A model generated the notes under the pieces. It was not told the origin of the DNA. It made no database searches and worked only from the letters and a program-made list of their open reading frames with translations. Shown piece after piece: positions 8,130 to 16,154 of a stretch of DNA of 64,000 nucleotides (position 1 is the stretch's first letter; each line of letters opens with the position of its first letter). The DNA is from Flavobacterium aerium (GTDB lineage: Bacteria; Bacteroidota; Bacteroidia; Flavobacteriales; Flavobacteriaceae), in assembly GCF_030766725.1 (NCBI RefSeq), contig NZ_JARQWR010000013.1:1-64000 (forward strand). Reading direction: 5' to 3'. The position numbers were made by a program, and so were the translations under genes.

Positions 8130-9053
8130 TTATTTTTGGATCTTAATTTGTCTACTCGGTAAACGTACAGGTAATAGTCCTGATTTCAAAATGATACGTT
8201 GTCCTATTTCCCCAGCTACAAAAGAGGCAAATCCCATGCCTAAACCAGACCCTCCTTGATAATTTAACACATACAATTGACGTGTTAATGGGTATAATCC
8301 CCCACCAATGCTAGACTGAGTTGGCTTATTGTATTCATTATCTCCTACTTGTCCTTTAACATTTTTCACACCCATAATTTTCACCTTTTCTACATATTGT
8401 TGCATTGTTGTGGAAGGCTGCAACACCCAATTCACTCCAATTACCCCAATTGCACCAGGGTTTTCTGCTACATATTTAATCACTTCGTCATTTGACTTTA
8501 ATGAATAAACTTCTTTTGTTGGCAAATTATCAACTTTCGCTAATTCTTTCATATAACGAACGGTGCTTGAACCTGGGTTATCAAAAACTAAGCGTTTTAC
8601 TTTTGAAGGTTTCCCTTGTATAAAGTTGATTACTTCTTGTAAGTCAACCAAAGTATCTTTTGATGTAGTATCCGTAATTAATGCAATTGCATCTGTAGCA
8701 AAAGGAGTAATTTTTGGTACAATATTTCTATGTGCTAATGCTTTTGTTTCATCTGCATTAAGTTCTCTAGATAGAATTGCAATATTTATAGAATCACTTA
8801 ATAATAGTTTAATCGCTTCACTTTCTGGTTTATTTACCAAAGTGATTTTAGCAGTATATTGATTTTGGAAAACTTCCAATTGAGCTTGCATAACAGGCTC
8901 AAAACTTTCATCTACCAAAATGCTTGCTTGGCCTTGTGTAAGAGTTTGTAATTTTTTATCTTCTTTTGAATTACAAGAAAAGATGAACAAGGTACAAATA
9001 CCTAATGTTACTTTTAAAATTGTTGCATTTAATTTTACGGTCATAATAGTCAT
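8130..9053 (-). CDS. PstS-like substrate-binding lipoprotein
   Basis: The 307-residue protein has the periplasmic-binding-protein fold of PstS-type phosphate receptors. A lipoprotein signal ends at IFSCNS, with the acylated Cys near residue 27. The PGSSTVRYMKELA segment and the GAIGVIGVNWV segment are typical of the family, as is the late LTRQLYVLNYQ stretch. No phosphate ABC transporter genes are nearby. The gene sits 1 bp after a small membrane protein gene in the TonB-ExbBD operon, so it may serve outer-membrane uptake rather than an ABC importer. The ligand is unknown; phosphate is a guess from family membership. Confidence 0.8.
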   Translation of the reverse strand: MTIMTVKLNATILKVTLGICTLFIFSCNSKEDKKLQTLTQGQASILVDESFEPVMQAQLEVFQNQYTAKITLVNKPESEAIKLLLSDSINIAILSRELNADETKALAHRNIVPKITPFATDAIALITDTTSKDTLVDLQEVINFIQGKPSKVKRLVFDNPGSSTVRYMKELAKVDNLPTKEVYSLKSNDEVIKYVAENPGAIGVIGVNWVLQPSTTMQQYVEKVKIMGVKNVKGQVGDNEYNKPTQSSIGGGLYPLTRQLYVLNYQGGSGLGMGFASFVAGEIGQRIILKSGLLPVRLPSRQIKIQK

Positions 9054-9054
9054 T

Positions 9055-9282
9055 TTATTTATTTTGTAATAATCTTATGAATCGAAGAAAAGCATAAACT
9101 ATTAATACGATTCCAAACAATATTCTATAATTCTGGGGCATATCTAATGGAAACTTTTTCCAGAAAATTACAATAAGCCCTAACACGAAATAAATTAAAA
9201 AAAACAGGATTCCTATAACGAGCAGAAATCGCTCTTTAGGCGATTTCTGTATTCTTTTATGAGGGTCATTCTCATGTGTCAT
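9055..9282 (-). CDS. Small two-helix membrane protein of the exbB-tonB operon
   Basis: The 75-residue protein starts with a charged cytoplasmic segment (MTHENDPHKRIQKSPKER) and then has two hydrophobic helices at about 19-41 and 51-70, with a short periplasmic loop (KKFPLDMPQNY). No known family name comes to mind. It lies between tonB and the PstS-like gene with gaps of 21 and 1 bp, so it is translated from the same message, and its conserved place suggests a role with the TonB complex or the lipoprotein. The function is unproven. Confidence 0.7.
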   Translation of the reverse strand: MTHENDPHKRIQKSPKERFLLVIGILFFLIYFVLGLIVIFWKKFPLDMPQNYRILFGIVLIVYAFLRFIRLLQNK

Positions 9283-9303
9283 GTGTATATCTATTGAGTT
9301 GTA

Positions 9304-10131
9304 TTATGATTTGACATTTACAACGATTGGTAAAGAGTATAATACTCTTACCGGCCTTCCATTTTGAATTCCAGGATTCCACTTTGGAGAGGCTTTTAAT
9401 ATACGAATGGCTTCTTTACCTGTACCAAAACCTAAATCTCTTATAACATTAATATCTGATAAACTTCCATCTTTTTCAACTACAAAGTTTACGATAACAC
9501 GTCCCTTAAGATCTGAAGACACTTCTGGTGTTTTAAAGTTCTTAGCAACATACGCATAGAATTTTGCCATACCTCCAGGGAAATCAGGTTTTACTTCCAA
9601 ACCACTCATATTATAAACATCACCCTCAGTAGATGGACCATCAGTCCCATTTGTTTCATTTCCTGTAGGCAAATCAATTATTACAGTACCTACATCACTG
9701 CCTTTACTGTTTTTCAGACCAATGTCAGAATCTTTAAAATCTTTATTTTCAGCTACTTCATCTGTTGCATCTTCAGCATTCACAACAACTGGTTTCACAA
9801 ATCTTTTAACATCCTTAACAGATGCTACTTTTTCTGATTTTGATGGTAAAAGGGGAGTTGATTTTTCTTCTTTTCTCTCCACAGGTGGTAAATTAACCAC
9901 AGTTGGCATTTCGAGAGGTATATTCTCTACTATTATAACTTCAGGAGTTTCATTAATAAAATTAGAAATAAGCGGTAAGCTTAATACTCCTGTAAAAACT
10001 AATGCTCCAATAATTAAAGCCTTTACTGTAGTTTTAGGGTTTTCAGTACGTAATTCATAAGCACCATAGCTTTTATTACGTCCTTCAAAAACTAGGTCAA
10101 TCCATTGTTTTTTGTTAATATCAAATTTCAT
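9304..10131 (-). CDS. TonB-family energy transducer, duplicated copy (distal)
   Basis: The protein (276 residues from this start) has a cytoplasmic N-terminus with FEGRNKSYGAYELR, one membrane helix at about 37-57, a periplasmic linker, and a C-terminal TonB domain with GRVIVNFVVEKDGSLSD and YSLPIVV. I set the start at MKFDINKKQW because it aligns with MKLDIFKKQW of the upstream paralogue. The open frame continues upstream to 10257, but those 42 extra codons translate into a decayed ExbD C-terminus, not a TonB N-terminus. The ends are nearly identical to the other copy. The linker has diverged and lost the long proline run, so this copy may reach less far across the periplasm. Confidence 0.88.
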   Translation of the reverse strand: MKFDINKKQWIDLVFEGRNKSYGAYELRTENPKTTVKALIIGALVFTGVLSLPLISNFINETPEVIIVENIPLEMPTVVNLPPVERKEEKSTPLLPSKSEKVASVKDVKRFVKPVVVNAEDATDEVAENKDFKDSDIGLKNSKGSDVGTVIIDLPTGNETNGTDGPSTEGDVYNMSGLEVKPDFPGGMAKFYAYVAKNFKTPEVSSDLKGRVIVNFVVEKDGSLSDINVIRDLGFGTGKEAIRILKASPKWNPGIQNGRPVRVLYSLPIVVNVKS

Positions 10132-10141
10132 AATTTCTATT

Positions 10142-10340
10142 TTTTTGAGTTTTAGAGTAAAGTGATAGAACAAATAAATTGTCCCTAGTGTACCTTCAAC
10201 AATTGTATTTCTTATAATCCAATGCAATAAATAAGAAGAAACTTTTGCGATTACCATCTCCTATAATTAGCAAACCAAGTTAGGATTTGACTCTTTACTT
10301 GGTTTGATAATCATTACAATCCATTATCTGGATTTATCTC
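10142..10340 (-). pseudogene. Decayed 3' fragment of exbD left by a tandem duplication
   Basis: This stretch between the two tonB genes aligns over its whole length with the 3' end of the intact exbD at 11234-11791 and the following spacer. The best block pairs 10284-10322 with 11354-11392, around TCTTTACTTGGTTTGATAAT. At the protein level the frame entering tonB reads MVIAKVSSY and EGTLG where ExbD has MAITKVPSY and EGSTG. Indels and stops (for example directly after NPDNGL) break the frame. It is the scar of a duplication whose unit was the exbD 3' end plus tonB. Confidence 0.8.
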
Positions 10341-10363
10341 ATATAATAGCTATTATGCAAATA

Positions 10364-11194
10364 TTATGATTTTACATCCACAACAATTGGTAAAGAGTAC
10401 AATACTCTTACCGGACGTCCATTTTGAATTCCAGGGCTCCATTTTGGAGAAGCTTTTAATAAGCGTATTGCTTCTTTACCTGTACCAAAACCTAAATCTC
10501 TTACTACTTTGATATCTGATAAACTTCCGTCTTTTTCAACTACGAAGTTTACGATAACACGTCCTTTAAGATCTGAAGACACTTCTGGTGTTCTAAAGTT
10601 TTTAGCAACATACGCATAGAATTTTGCCATTCCTCCAGGGAAGTCAGGTTTTACTTCTAATCCGCTACCCATACTATGGATTTCGTTATCATCTGTAACT
10701 CCTTTACCTTTATCTGCAAGACCAATAGGTTCATCAATTTTGATTTCACCTAATAACTTATCTCCTTTGATATCTTTTTTACCAACATCAGCAGTTTTAA
10801 GGTCTTCAATCTTTGCAATTTCTTCCGTCACCTGCTCTTTTTTCACTACTACTGGTTTCACAAATTTCTTAACATCGTTAATCGATTTTGTTGCCTCAGC
10901 TGGTGGCGGTGGTGGTGGCGGTGGAAGTGGTTTATCATCTACCGGTGGTGGTGGTAATTCAATTAAAGTACTCATTACTGGTGCTTCAACATTTTTTACC
11001 ATATCCCCTGAAGTAGATATATATTTTGAGATAAGAGGTGCACTTAAAGCTCCAGAGAAAATTAAAGCTCCAATAATCAAAGCTTTCACTGTAGTTTTAG
11101 GATTTTCTGTACGTAATTCATAAGCTCCGTAGCTTTTATTACGACCCTCAAAAACCAAATCTATCCACTGTTTTTTAAATATGTCTAATTTCAT
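10364..11194 (-). CDS. TonB-family energy transducer, proximal copy
   Basis: The 276-residue protein has a single membrane helix at about 37-57, then a periplasmic linker with a PPPP group and a run of eight prolines at about 92-99. A C-terminal TonB domain follows (GRVIVNFVVEKDGSLSD, then RVLYSLPIVVDVKS). It passes proton-motive energy from ExbB/ExbD to outer-membrane receptors; several such receptors are encoded in this window. It follows the second exbD by 39 bp. The C-terminal domain is about 95% identical to that of the next gene, marking a recent duplication. The poly-proline linker is typical of TonB, so this is the likelier ancestral copy. Confidence 0.92.
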   Translation of the reverse strand: MKLDIFKKQWIDLVFEGRNKSYGAYELRTENPKTTVKALIIGALIFSGALSAPLISKYISTSGDMVKNVEAPVMSTLIELPPPPVDDKPLPPPPPPPPAEATKSINDVKKFVKPVVVKKEQVTEEIAKIEDLKTADVGKKDIKGDKLLGEIKIDEPIGLADKGKGVTDDNEIHSMGSGLEVKPDFPGGMAKFYAYVAKNFRTPEVSSDLKGRVIVNFVVEKDGSLSDIKVVRDLGFGTGKEAIRLLKASPKWSPGIQNGRPVRVLYSLPIVVDVKS

Positions 11195-11233
11195 AATTTC
11201 TTTTTTTTGAGTTATCTAGTAAGAAAAAGCAAA

Positions 11234-11791
11234 TTAATTTGCTCCTGTTGAACCTTCTAACAATTGTAACTCTTCTGGGCTAATATCAACTATCGCATAA
11301 GAAGGTACTTTTGTGATCGCCATCTCATCAAGTATATCTACCAAGTTTCTGTAATTTGATTCTTTACTTGGTTTGATAATTACTATCAATCCTTTCTCAG
11401 GATTTCTCGTTTCTGCTACTACAGATGTCACACGTGCCAATAATTCTTTACGAATCCCGTCCTTCCCATAAGATGTATCCGTAGGTCCTGCAAGCGGAGT
11501 TGCAAATTGCCCCATGTACCATTTTACTTGATTGTCTGCTCCTAGAAGAATTGTCAGAGTACGGTTGTCCGCAACATTCATTTCTTCTATTTTAGTCTTA
11601 TCTTTCTCTTTGGCAGGCATAGCCAAATCCATCGATTGTGGTTTCGACAAAGAAGTCGTAAGCATAAAGAAAGTAATCAATAAGAATGCCAAATCCACCA
11701 TTGCCGTTAAATCGACGCTTGTAGATTGTTTTTTACTTCTTACTTTACCGCCTTTGCCTTTATCTCCTCCGCCAGTATCTAATTGTGCCAT
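11234..11791 (-). CDS. ExbD/TolR-family biopolymer transport protein (second)
   Basis: The 185-residue protein has a basic N-terminus rich in Gly and Lys, one membrane helix at about 28-48 (VDLTAMVDLAFLLITFFML) and a periplasmic domain. The Asp in AMVDLAF corresponds to the ExbD proton-path aspartate. The C-terminal part (GLIVIIKPSKESNYRNLVD, MAITKVPSY) is the fold that dimerises and contacts TonB. It pairs with the ExbD-like protein encoded just upstream (22-bp gap); two different ExbD proteins per operon is usual in Bacteroidota. Its 3' end was the source of the decayed copy at 10142-10340. Confidence 0.92.
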   Translation of the reverse strand: MAQLDTGGGDKGKGGKVRSKKQSTSVDLTAMVDLAFLLITFFMLTTSLSKPQSMDLAMPAKEKDKTKIEEMNVADNRTLTILLGADNQVKWYMGQFATPLAGPTDTSYGKDGIRKELLARVTSVVAETRNPEKGLIVIIKPSKESNYRNLVDILDEMAITKVPSYAIVDISPEELQLLEGSTGAN

Positions 11792-11813
11792 TTATTACAC
11801 TTTTTGTATTTTG

Positions 11814-12431
11814 TTAAAAATCTTCTGTTCTTAAACCTGTAACCAAATTAAATTTATTGATACCTTGATCTTGCAATACATCAATAATTTCTTTAATCTG
11901 AGGATACTGTTCTTGAGCATCACCTTTAATAGCGACATTCAATGGTTTATCAGCAATTTCTTTTGTTGCAAAACGGGCAGCCATAATCCATTCTTTCAAT
12001 TGATTATCAGTAGAGTCTTTTGGAATTCCAGACTGTACACCTGCTACATTTCTATCTGCATTTTTCATTGCGATTAAGCCTTTCAATTGGTTCAATGGAA
12101 CCCCAAAACCTTCAATCAATGAAAATCTTTCATATTCTTCTGGAGTAAACTCGACTTTATATTTTTCTGCAATACGCTCAAGCGTACGCTTTCTAACTTC
12201 TTGTCCCGTTACGCCAAAAAACACTTTACCTTGATCTCCTATTGTTACTGTTGCTAAATCACTATCTGGCAATTTAACTTTAACTGTAGAAGCTGGTGTA
12301 TCAACCGGCAATGGTTCTGGCTGTCTAGCCGTAGCCGTTAAGATAAAGAATGTCAACAAAAGAAATGATACATCGCACATTGCGGTCATGTCAATTGCCG
12401 TACTCTTTTTTGCCATTTTTACTTTAGCCAT
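11814..12431 (-). CDS. ExbD/TolR-family biopolymer transport protein (first)
   Basis: The 205-residue protein has a short basic N-terminus (MAKVKMAKKS), one membrane helix at about 13-35 with the proton-path Asp in AMCDVSFLL, and a periplasmic domain. It has an insertion of roughly 40 residues relative to the second ExbD (around KYKVEFTPEEYERFSLIEGFG). It lies between exbB and the second exbD and should form a mixed or alternative motor with ExbB. A short perfect hairpin separates it from exbB, which may set different transcript levels for the two. Confidence 0.92.
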   Translation of the reverse strand: MAKVKMAKKSTAIDMTAMCDVSFLLLTFFILTATARQPEPLPVDTPASTVKVKLPDSDLATVTIGDQGKVFFGVTGQEVRKRTLERIAEKYKVEFTPEEYERFSLIEGFGVPLNQLKGLIAMKNADRNVAGVQSGIPKDSTDNQLKEWIMAARFATKEIADKPLNVAIKGDAQEQYPQIKEIIDVLQDQGINKFNLVTGLRTEDF

Positions 12432-12465
12432 TAATTTTTTATATTAAATTTTTAAAGGCGACTGC

Positions 12466-12488
12466 AGTCTCTATAAATTATAGAGACT
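12466..12488. repeat. Perfect inverted repeat between exbB and exbD
   Basis: AGTCTCTATAA is followed by one base and its reverse complement, giving a tight hairpin in the 81-bp gap. No T-tract follows on the minus strand. It is better read as an mRNA processing or stability element protecting the exbB message than as a terminator. Confidence 0.55.
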
Positions 12489-12512
12489 TACAAGTCACTA
12501 CAAAAATTATTA

Positions 12513-13364
12513 TTATACTGTTTTCTCACTACTTTTTACTGCACCTCTGAAACGTCTGTACGTTTGAGCGATAGTAAAACCTGCTTCATCAATTGAGTAA
12601 GTTAATTTATCAATTTTAGATGTGAAGAAGTTGTAAGAAATAATAGCAAGTGTAGATGTTGAGATACCTGTAGCCGTGTTAATTAACGCCTCAGAGATAC
12701 CATTTGCTAATTGAGCTTGATCTGGAGTACCTGCTGTTGCTAATGCACCAAACGCAGTAATCATCCCCATAACCGTTCCTAACAAACCTGCTAATGTACC
12801 GATAGATACTAAAGTAGAAATGATTGTTAAGTTTTTCTCTAACATTGGCATTTCTAATGAAGTAGCCTCTTCGATTTCTTTTTGGATTGTTTCAGTAGCT
12901 TTTTCGCTATCTAATCCTTCTAATTTAACTTCTTGGTATTTAATCAATGCTGATTTAATTACGTTTGCAACAGAACCTTTTTGGTTGTCACATTCTCCAA
13001 TAGCTGCATCGATATTTCCTTTAGCAATATCAACTTGTACTTTTTTAACAAAAGCGTCAACATTTCCTTTTCCTGAAGCTTTAGTGATTACAAAAAAACG
13101 TTCGATTGAAAACACTACTACCATTAAAAATAATCCCATTAATACTGGTACGATTACTCCTCCTTTGTAAACCATTCCTAAATAGTTTCCAGGTAGTGGG
13201 TGTAAAGTATTGTCTCCATTTTCAAAATTAGAACCATGACCCATAATAAATTTCCAGATCAAAATTCCAAGGATGATACAAATTGCGATAGCAAAACCTG
13301 CAAATACACTATTCCCTCCAGTACTCTCTTTCTTCGCTATTGATGCGTTTGATGCGTTTGTCAT
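12513..13364 (-). CDS. exbB: MotA/TolQ/ExbB-family proton channel protein
   Basis: The 283-residue protein has membrane helices at about 20-43, 68-90, 185-215 and 225-250. The conserved channel segment lies around TLAGLLGTVMGMITAFGAL, followed by GISEALINTATGI, both diagnostic of ExbB/TolQ. The N-terminal extra helix is typical of the Bacteroidota form. It forms the pentameric channel that houses the ExbD helices and drives TonB. It is the first gene of an eight-gene minus-strand operon ending near 6408, with a promoter box 78 bp upstream of the start. Confidence 0.92.
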   Translation of the reverse strand: MTNASNASIAKKESTGGNSVFAGFAIAICIILGILIWKFIMGHGSNFENGDNTLHPLPGNYLGMVYKGGVIVPVLMGLFLMVVVFSIERFFVITKASGKGNVDAFVKKVQVDIAKGNIDAAIGECDNQKGSVANVIKSALIKYQEVKLEGLDSEKATETIQKEIEEATSLEMPMLEKNLTIISTLVSIGTLAGLLGTVMGMITAFGALATAGTPDQAQLANGISEALINTATGISTSTLAIISYNFFTSKIDKLTYSIDEAGFTIAQTYRRFRGAVKSSEKTV

Positions 13365-13441
13365 TTTTTTTTTAATTTTAGTTTTTTAAATTTTTAAAAG
13401 TTGCATTACTTAATAGATCTCTCTTATATCTATAAGAACGA

Positions 13442-13449
13442 CAAATTTA
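13442..13449 (-). promoter_or_regulatory. Promoter -7 box of the exbB-tonB operon
   Basis: The minus strand reads TAAATTTG, an exact TAnnTTTG match, predicting a leader of about 70 nt. No clear -33 box was found upstream. Confidence 0.5.
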
Positions 13450-13773
13450 TATTTTTAGTGGATATAAAAAAATAAAAAAATACATTTTATTGTTTATTAA
13501 CAATATATTACAATTATGTTAACCCAAAAACAATTAAAAACATAATAGGAATCAGACATAACACACTATTATTTTTTTAATAATCAAAAAGTTAGCCTAT
13601 TTTAAACCTTTAAAAAATTGCGACTCTTCTAATTTTAGCAAAATTTATCTAAATATCCTGTTATTAAATAAATGTACGATTTTTATTCTAAAAAATATTA
13701 ATCACACAAGACTTTAACGATATAATTTCGGAATTTTAAGTACTATTTATATCAATCCTAAATAATTCTGCGC
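13450..13773. other. AT-rich divergent intergenic region
   Basis: No gene, hairpin or repeat stands out here. It separates the divergent exbB operon and the HerA-like ATPase gene, and each side carries one promoter box at the edge. Confidence 0.6.
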
Positions 13774-13781
13774 TATTTTTG
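13774..13781 (+). promoter_or_regulatory. Promoter -7 box for the HerA-like ATPase gene
   Basis: TATTTTTG matches TAnnTTTG. Transcription would begin near 13788, about 42 nt before the start codon. Confidence 0.5.
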
Positions 13782-13829
13782 TTTAGCTTTATTTCATCTG
13801 AAAGCGAACTAATTAACTTTTCGTAAACT

Positions 13830-15356
13830 ATGCAAAACAAGGATATTTTTTTAGATCATATAACAAAAGGATATGAAACCAAGGGGGATTCTATCATATT
13901 AGGAGCAGCAATGCTAAATGGTGAAACAATCGCTGATGCTCATGTCAAAATCCCATTAAAAACATTAAATCGTCATGGATTAATTGCTGGAGCAACAGGT
14001 ACTGGCAAAACAAAAACCTTACAGGTACTAGCAGAGAATCTTTCTGAAAATGGAATTCCTGTATTAATGATGGATATTAAAGGTGATTTAAGTGGTATTG
14101 CTCAACCTGGCGTGGAACTTCCTTTTATTACGGAACGTCAGCAAAAAATAAACCTACCTTACTCTATCAAAGGGTTTCCTGTAGAATTACTTTCACTTTC
14201 TCAACAAGATGGTGTACGACTTAGAGCTACTGTTTCTGAGTTTGGTCCTGTCTTATTTTCTAGAATACTTGATTTAAATGATACTCAATCGGGTGTTATT
14301 GCTGTGATCTTCAAGTATTGTGATGATAAAAAGATGGCTTTATTGGATTTAAAAGATATCAAAAAGGTTATCCAATATATTACAGAGGAAGGAAAAGAGG
14401 AAATAGAAAGAGAATATGGCCGGATTTCTACTGCTTCAACGGGTTCAATTCTTCGAAAAATCATTGAATTGGAACAACAAGGTGCTGAATTATTCTTTGG
14501 AGAGATGTCATTTGACATTGATGATTTGATGCGTATCGACCGAAATGGTAACGGTTATATTAATATTGTTCGTTTAACTGATATTCAAGATAAACCAAAG
14601 CTCTTCTCAACTTTCATGTTGAGTTTATTAGCTGAAATATATAGTATACTTCCTGAAAAAGGGGATGCTGATCGTCCAGAATTAGTGATTTTCATAGATG
14701 AAGCGCACTTAATATTCAATCAGGCTAGTAAAACCTTGTTGGATCAGATTGAAACTATTGTAAAATTAATTCGTTCTAAAGGTGTGGGTATTTTCTTTGT
14801 AACTCAAAATCCTACTGATGTACCGAATGGGGTATTGAGTCAATTGGGATTAAAAATCCAACATGCTTTAAGAGCTTTCACGGCTAACGATAGAAAGGCA
14901 ATTAAGATGACTGCTGAGAATTATCCTATTTCGGAATTTTATAAAACTGATGAAGTCTTAACTCAGCTTGGTACTGGGGAAGCTTTTGTCACGGCCTTAA
15001 ATGAAAAAGGAATTCCAACACCTCTTGCTGCTACTATGATGAGAGCACCAATGAGTCGAATGGACATTTTGAATGATTCAGAAATTGATGCTATAAATGC
15101 CAATTCAAAATTGGTGAAAAAATATAGTGAAGTTATTGATCGCGAAAGTGCTTATGAGCTTCTGAATAAAAAGATTGAAGAAATACAACAAAATAAAACA
15201 ATAGAGGAAACTAAAAAAGCAGAAGAAAAAGCTTCAAAATCAACCTCGAGAAGCGGTGGTGGTGATACTGTTCAGAAAGCAGTTATAAAAGTTTTCACTA
15301 GCGCTACATTTATTAGAGGTGCAATGGGAATACTAACTAAGTTATTTAAAAAATAA
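13830..15356 (+). CDS. HerA-like ATPase, DUF853 family
   Basis: The 508-residue cytosolic protein belongs to the DUF853 group of HerA/FtsK-type ATPases. Walker A is GATGTGKT (54-61). Walker B is VIFIDEAH at about 282-289. A late arginine-bearing stretch (GLKIQHALRAFTANDRKAI) resembles the sensor region of this superfamily. The tail before the last 40 residues is a charged, flexible EETKKAEEKASKS segment. The family's physiological role is not settled; DNA translocation is inferred from relatives. It is the first of four closely spaced plus-strand genes, followed after 9 bp by a DUF486 gene. Confidence 0.85.
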   Translation: MQNKDIFLDHITKGYETKGDSIILGAAMLNGETIADAHVKIPLKTLNRHGLIAGATGTGKTKTLQVLAENLSENGIPVLMMDIKGDLSGIAQPGVELPFITERQQKINLPYSIKGFPVELLSLSQQDGVRLRATVSEFGPVLFSRILDLNDTQSGVIAVIFKYCDDKKMALLDLKDIKKVIQYITEEGKEEIEREYGRISTASTGSILRKIIELEQQGAELFFGEMSFDIDDLMRIDRNGNGYINIVRLTDIQDKPKLFSTFMLSLLAEIYSILPEKGDADRPELVIFIDEAHLIFNQASKTLLDQIETIVKLIRSKGVGIFFVTQNPTDVPNGVLSQLGLKIQHALRAFTANDRKAIKMTAENYPISEFYKTDEVLTQLGTGEAFVTALNEKGIPTPLAATMMRAPMSRMDILNDSEIDAINANSKLVKKYSEVIDRESAYELLNKKIEEIQQNKTIEETKKAEEKASKSTSRSGGGDTVQKAVIKVFTSATFIRGAMGILTKLFKK

Positions 15357-15365
15357 ATAGATTCG

Positions 15366-15734
15366 ATGAAAGGTTTTATCACCATTGGATTACTCATACT
15401 TTCCAATATATTCATGACGTTGGCTTGGTATGGACATTTAAAATTTAAGGATTTAAAGTGGTTTGAAAATCTGGGATTAATTTCGATTATCCTGATTAGT
15501 TGGGGCTTGGCTTTATTTGAGTATTTCTTTCAAGTTCCTGCCAATAAAATTGGGTTTAAAGAAAATGGAGGCCCTTTTACGTTGATGCAACTTAAGGTTA
15601 TTCAGGAAGTTATAACATTGGTCATATTTACCATATTTTCATTGCTATTTTTTAAGAATGAAACTTTTCGATGGAATCATGCCGTTGGTTTTATGTTTTT
15701 AATTCTTGCTGTTTATTTCATATTCAAAAAATAA
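15366..15734 (+). CDS. DMT-family membrane protein, DUF486
   Basis: The 122-residue protein has four hydrophobic helices at about 4-22, 33-53, 72-94 and 100-120 and matches the DUF486 pattern: IFMTLAWYGHLK near the start and LALFEYFFQVPANKIG in the middle. The family is related to small multidrug resistance/DMT transporters, but no substrate is known. It lies 9 bp after the ATPase gene and 15 bp before the cupin gene, so it is translated from the same message. Confidence 0.85.
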   Translation: MKGFITIGLLILSNIFMTLAWYGHLKFKDLKWFENLGLISIILISWGLALFEYFFQVPANKIGFKENGGPFTLMQLKVIQEVITLVIFTIFSLLFFKNETFRWNHAVGFMFLILAVYFIFKK

Positions 15735-15749
15735 TAATTTGATATACTC

Positions 15750-16112
15750 ATGAAAAAATATATTGTACAGAAAAACCCATTTATCGTCCCTACGACTGAT
15801 GGTAAAATCATTAAAGAATATCATGGATTAGCCACTACTCATGACCCAGAGGTTAGTGTTGCTCATATGATTGCTCCTCCGCATTGGAGTGAACCTTTTC
15901 AGACTCCAGAATTTGATGAATATACTTTTATAATCAAAGGTAAGAAGCAATTTATTATTGAAGAAAATACCGTTATATTGGAAGCAGGGCAATCCATTAA
16001 AATAGAAAAAAATACGCGTGTACAATATTCTAATCCTTTTGATGAGGCTTGTGAATATCTTTCAGTATGCAGACCTGCTTTTTCTATTGATAAAGTAAAC
16101 CGAGAAGAATAA
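15750..16112 (+). CDS. Small cupin-domain protein
   Basis: The 120-residue protein folds as a single cupin barrel: HWSEPFQTPEFDEYTFIIKG covers the first cupin motif and LEAGQSIKIEKNTRVQY the second. Of the usual metal ligands, one His and one Glu can be assigned in motif 1, and the second motif lacks a clear His, so metal binding is uncertain. No substrate can be named. It sits between the DUF486 and NADH dehydrogenase genes on the plus strand, in the same probable operon. Confidence 0.8.
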   Translation: MKKYIVQKNPFIVPTTDGKIIKEYHGLATTHDPEVSVAHMIAPPHWSEPFQTPEFDEYTFIIKGKKQFIIEENTVILEAGQSIKIEKNTRVQYSNPFDEACEYLSVCRPAFSIDKVNREE

Positions 16113-16154
16113 CATTCTTTTCAATCACCCAATATTTTAATTAAAATCACCACT

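Noticed and set aside
10740-11123. Plus-strand frame with a run of glycines
   Set aside because: It is the antisense reading of the poly-proline linker of the proximal tonB gene.
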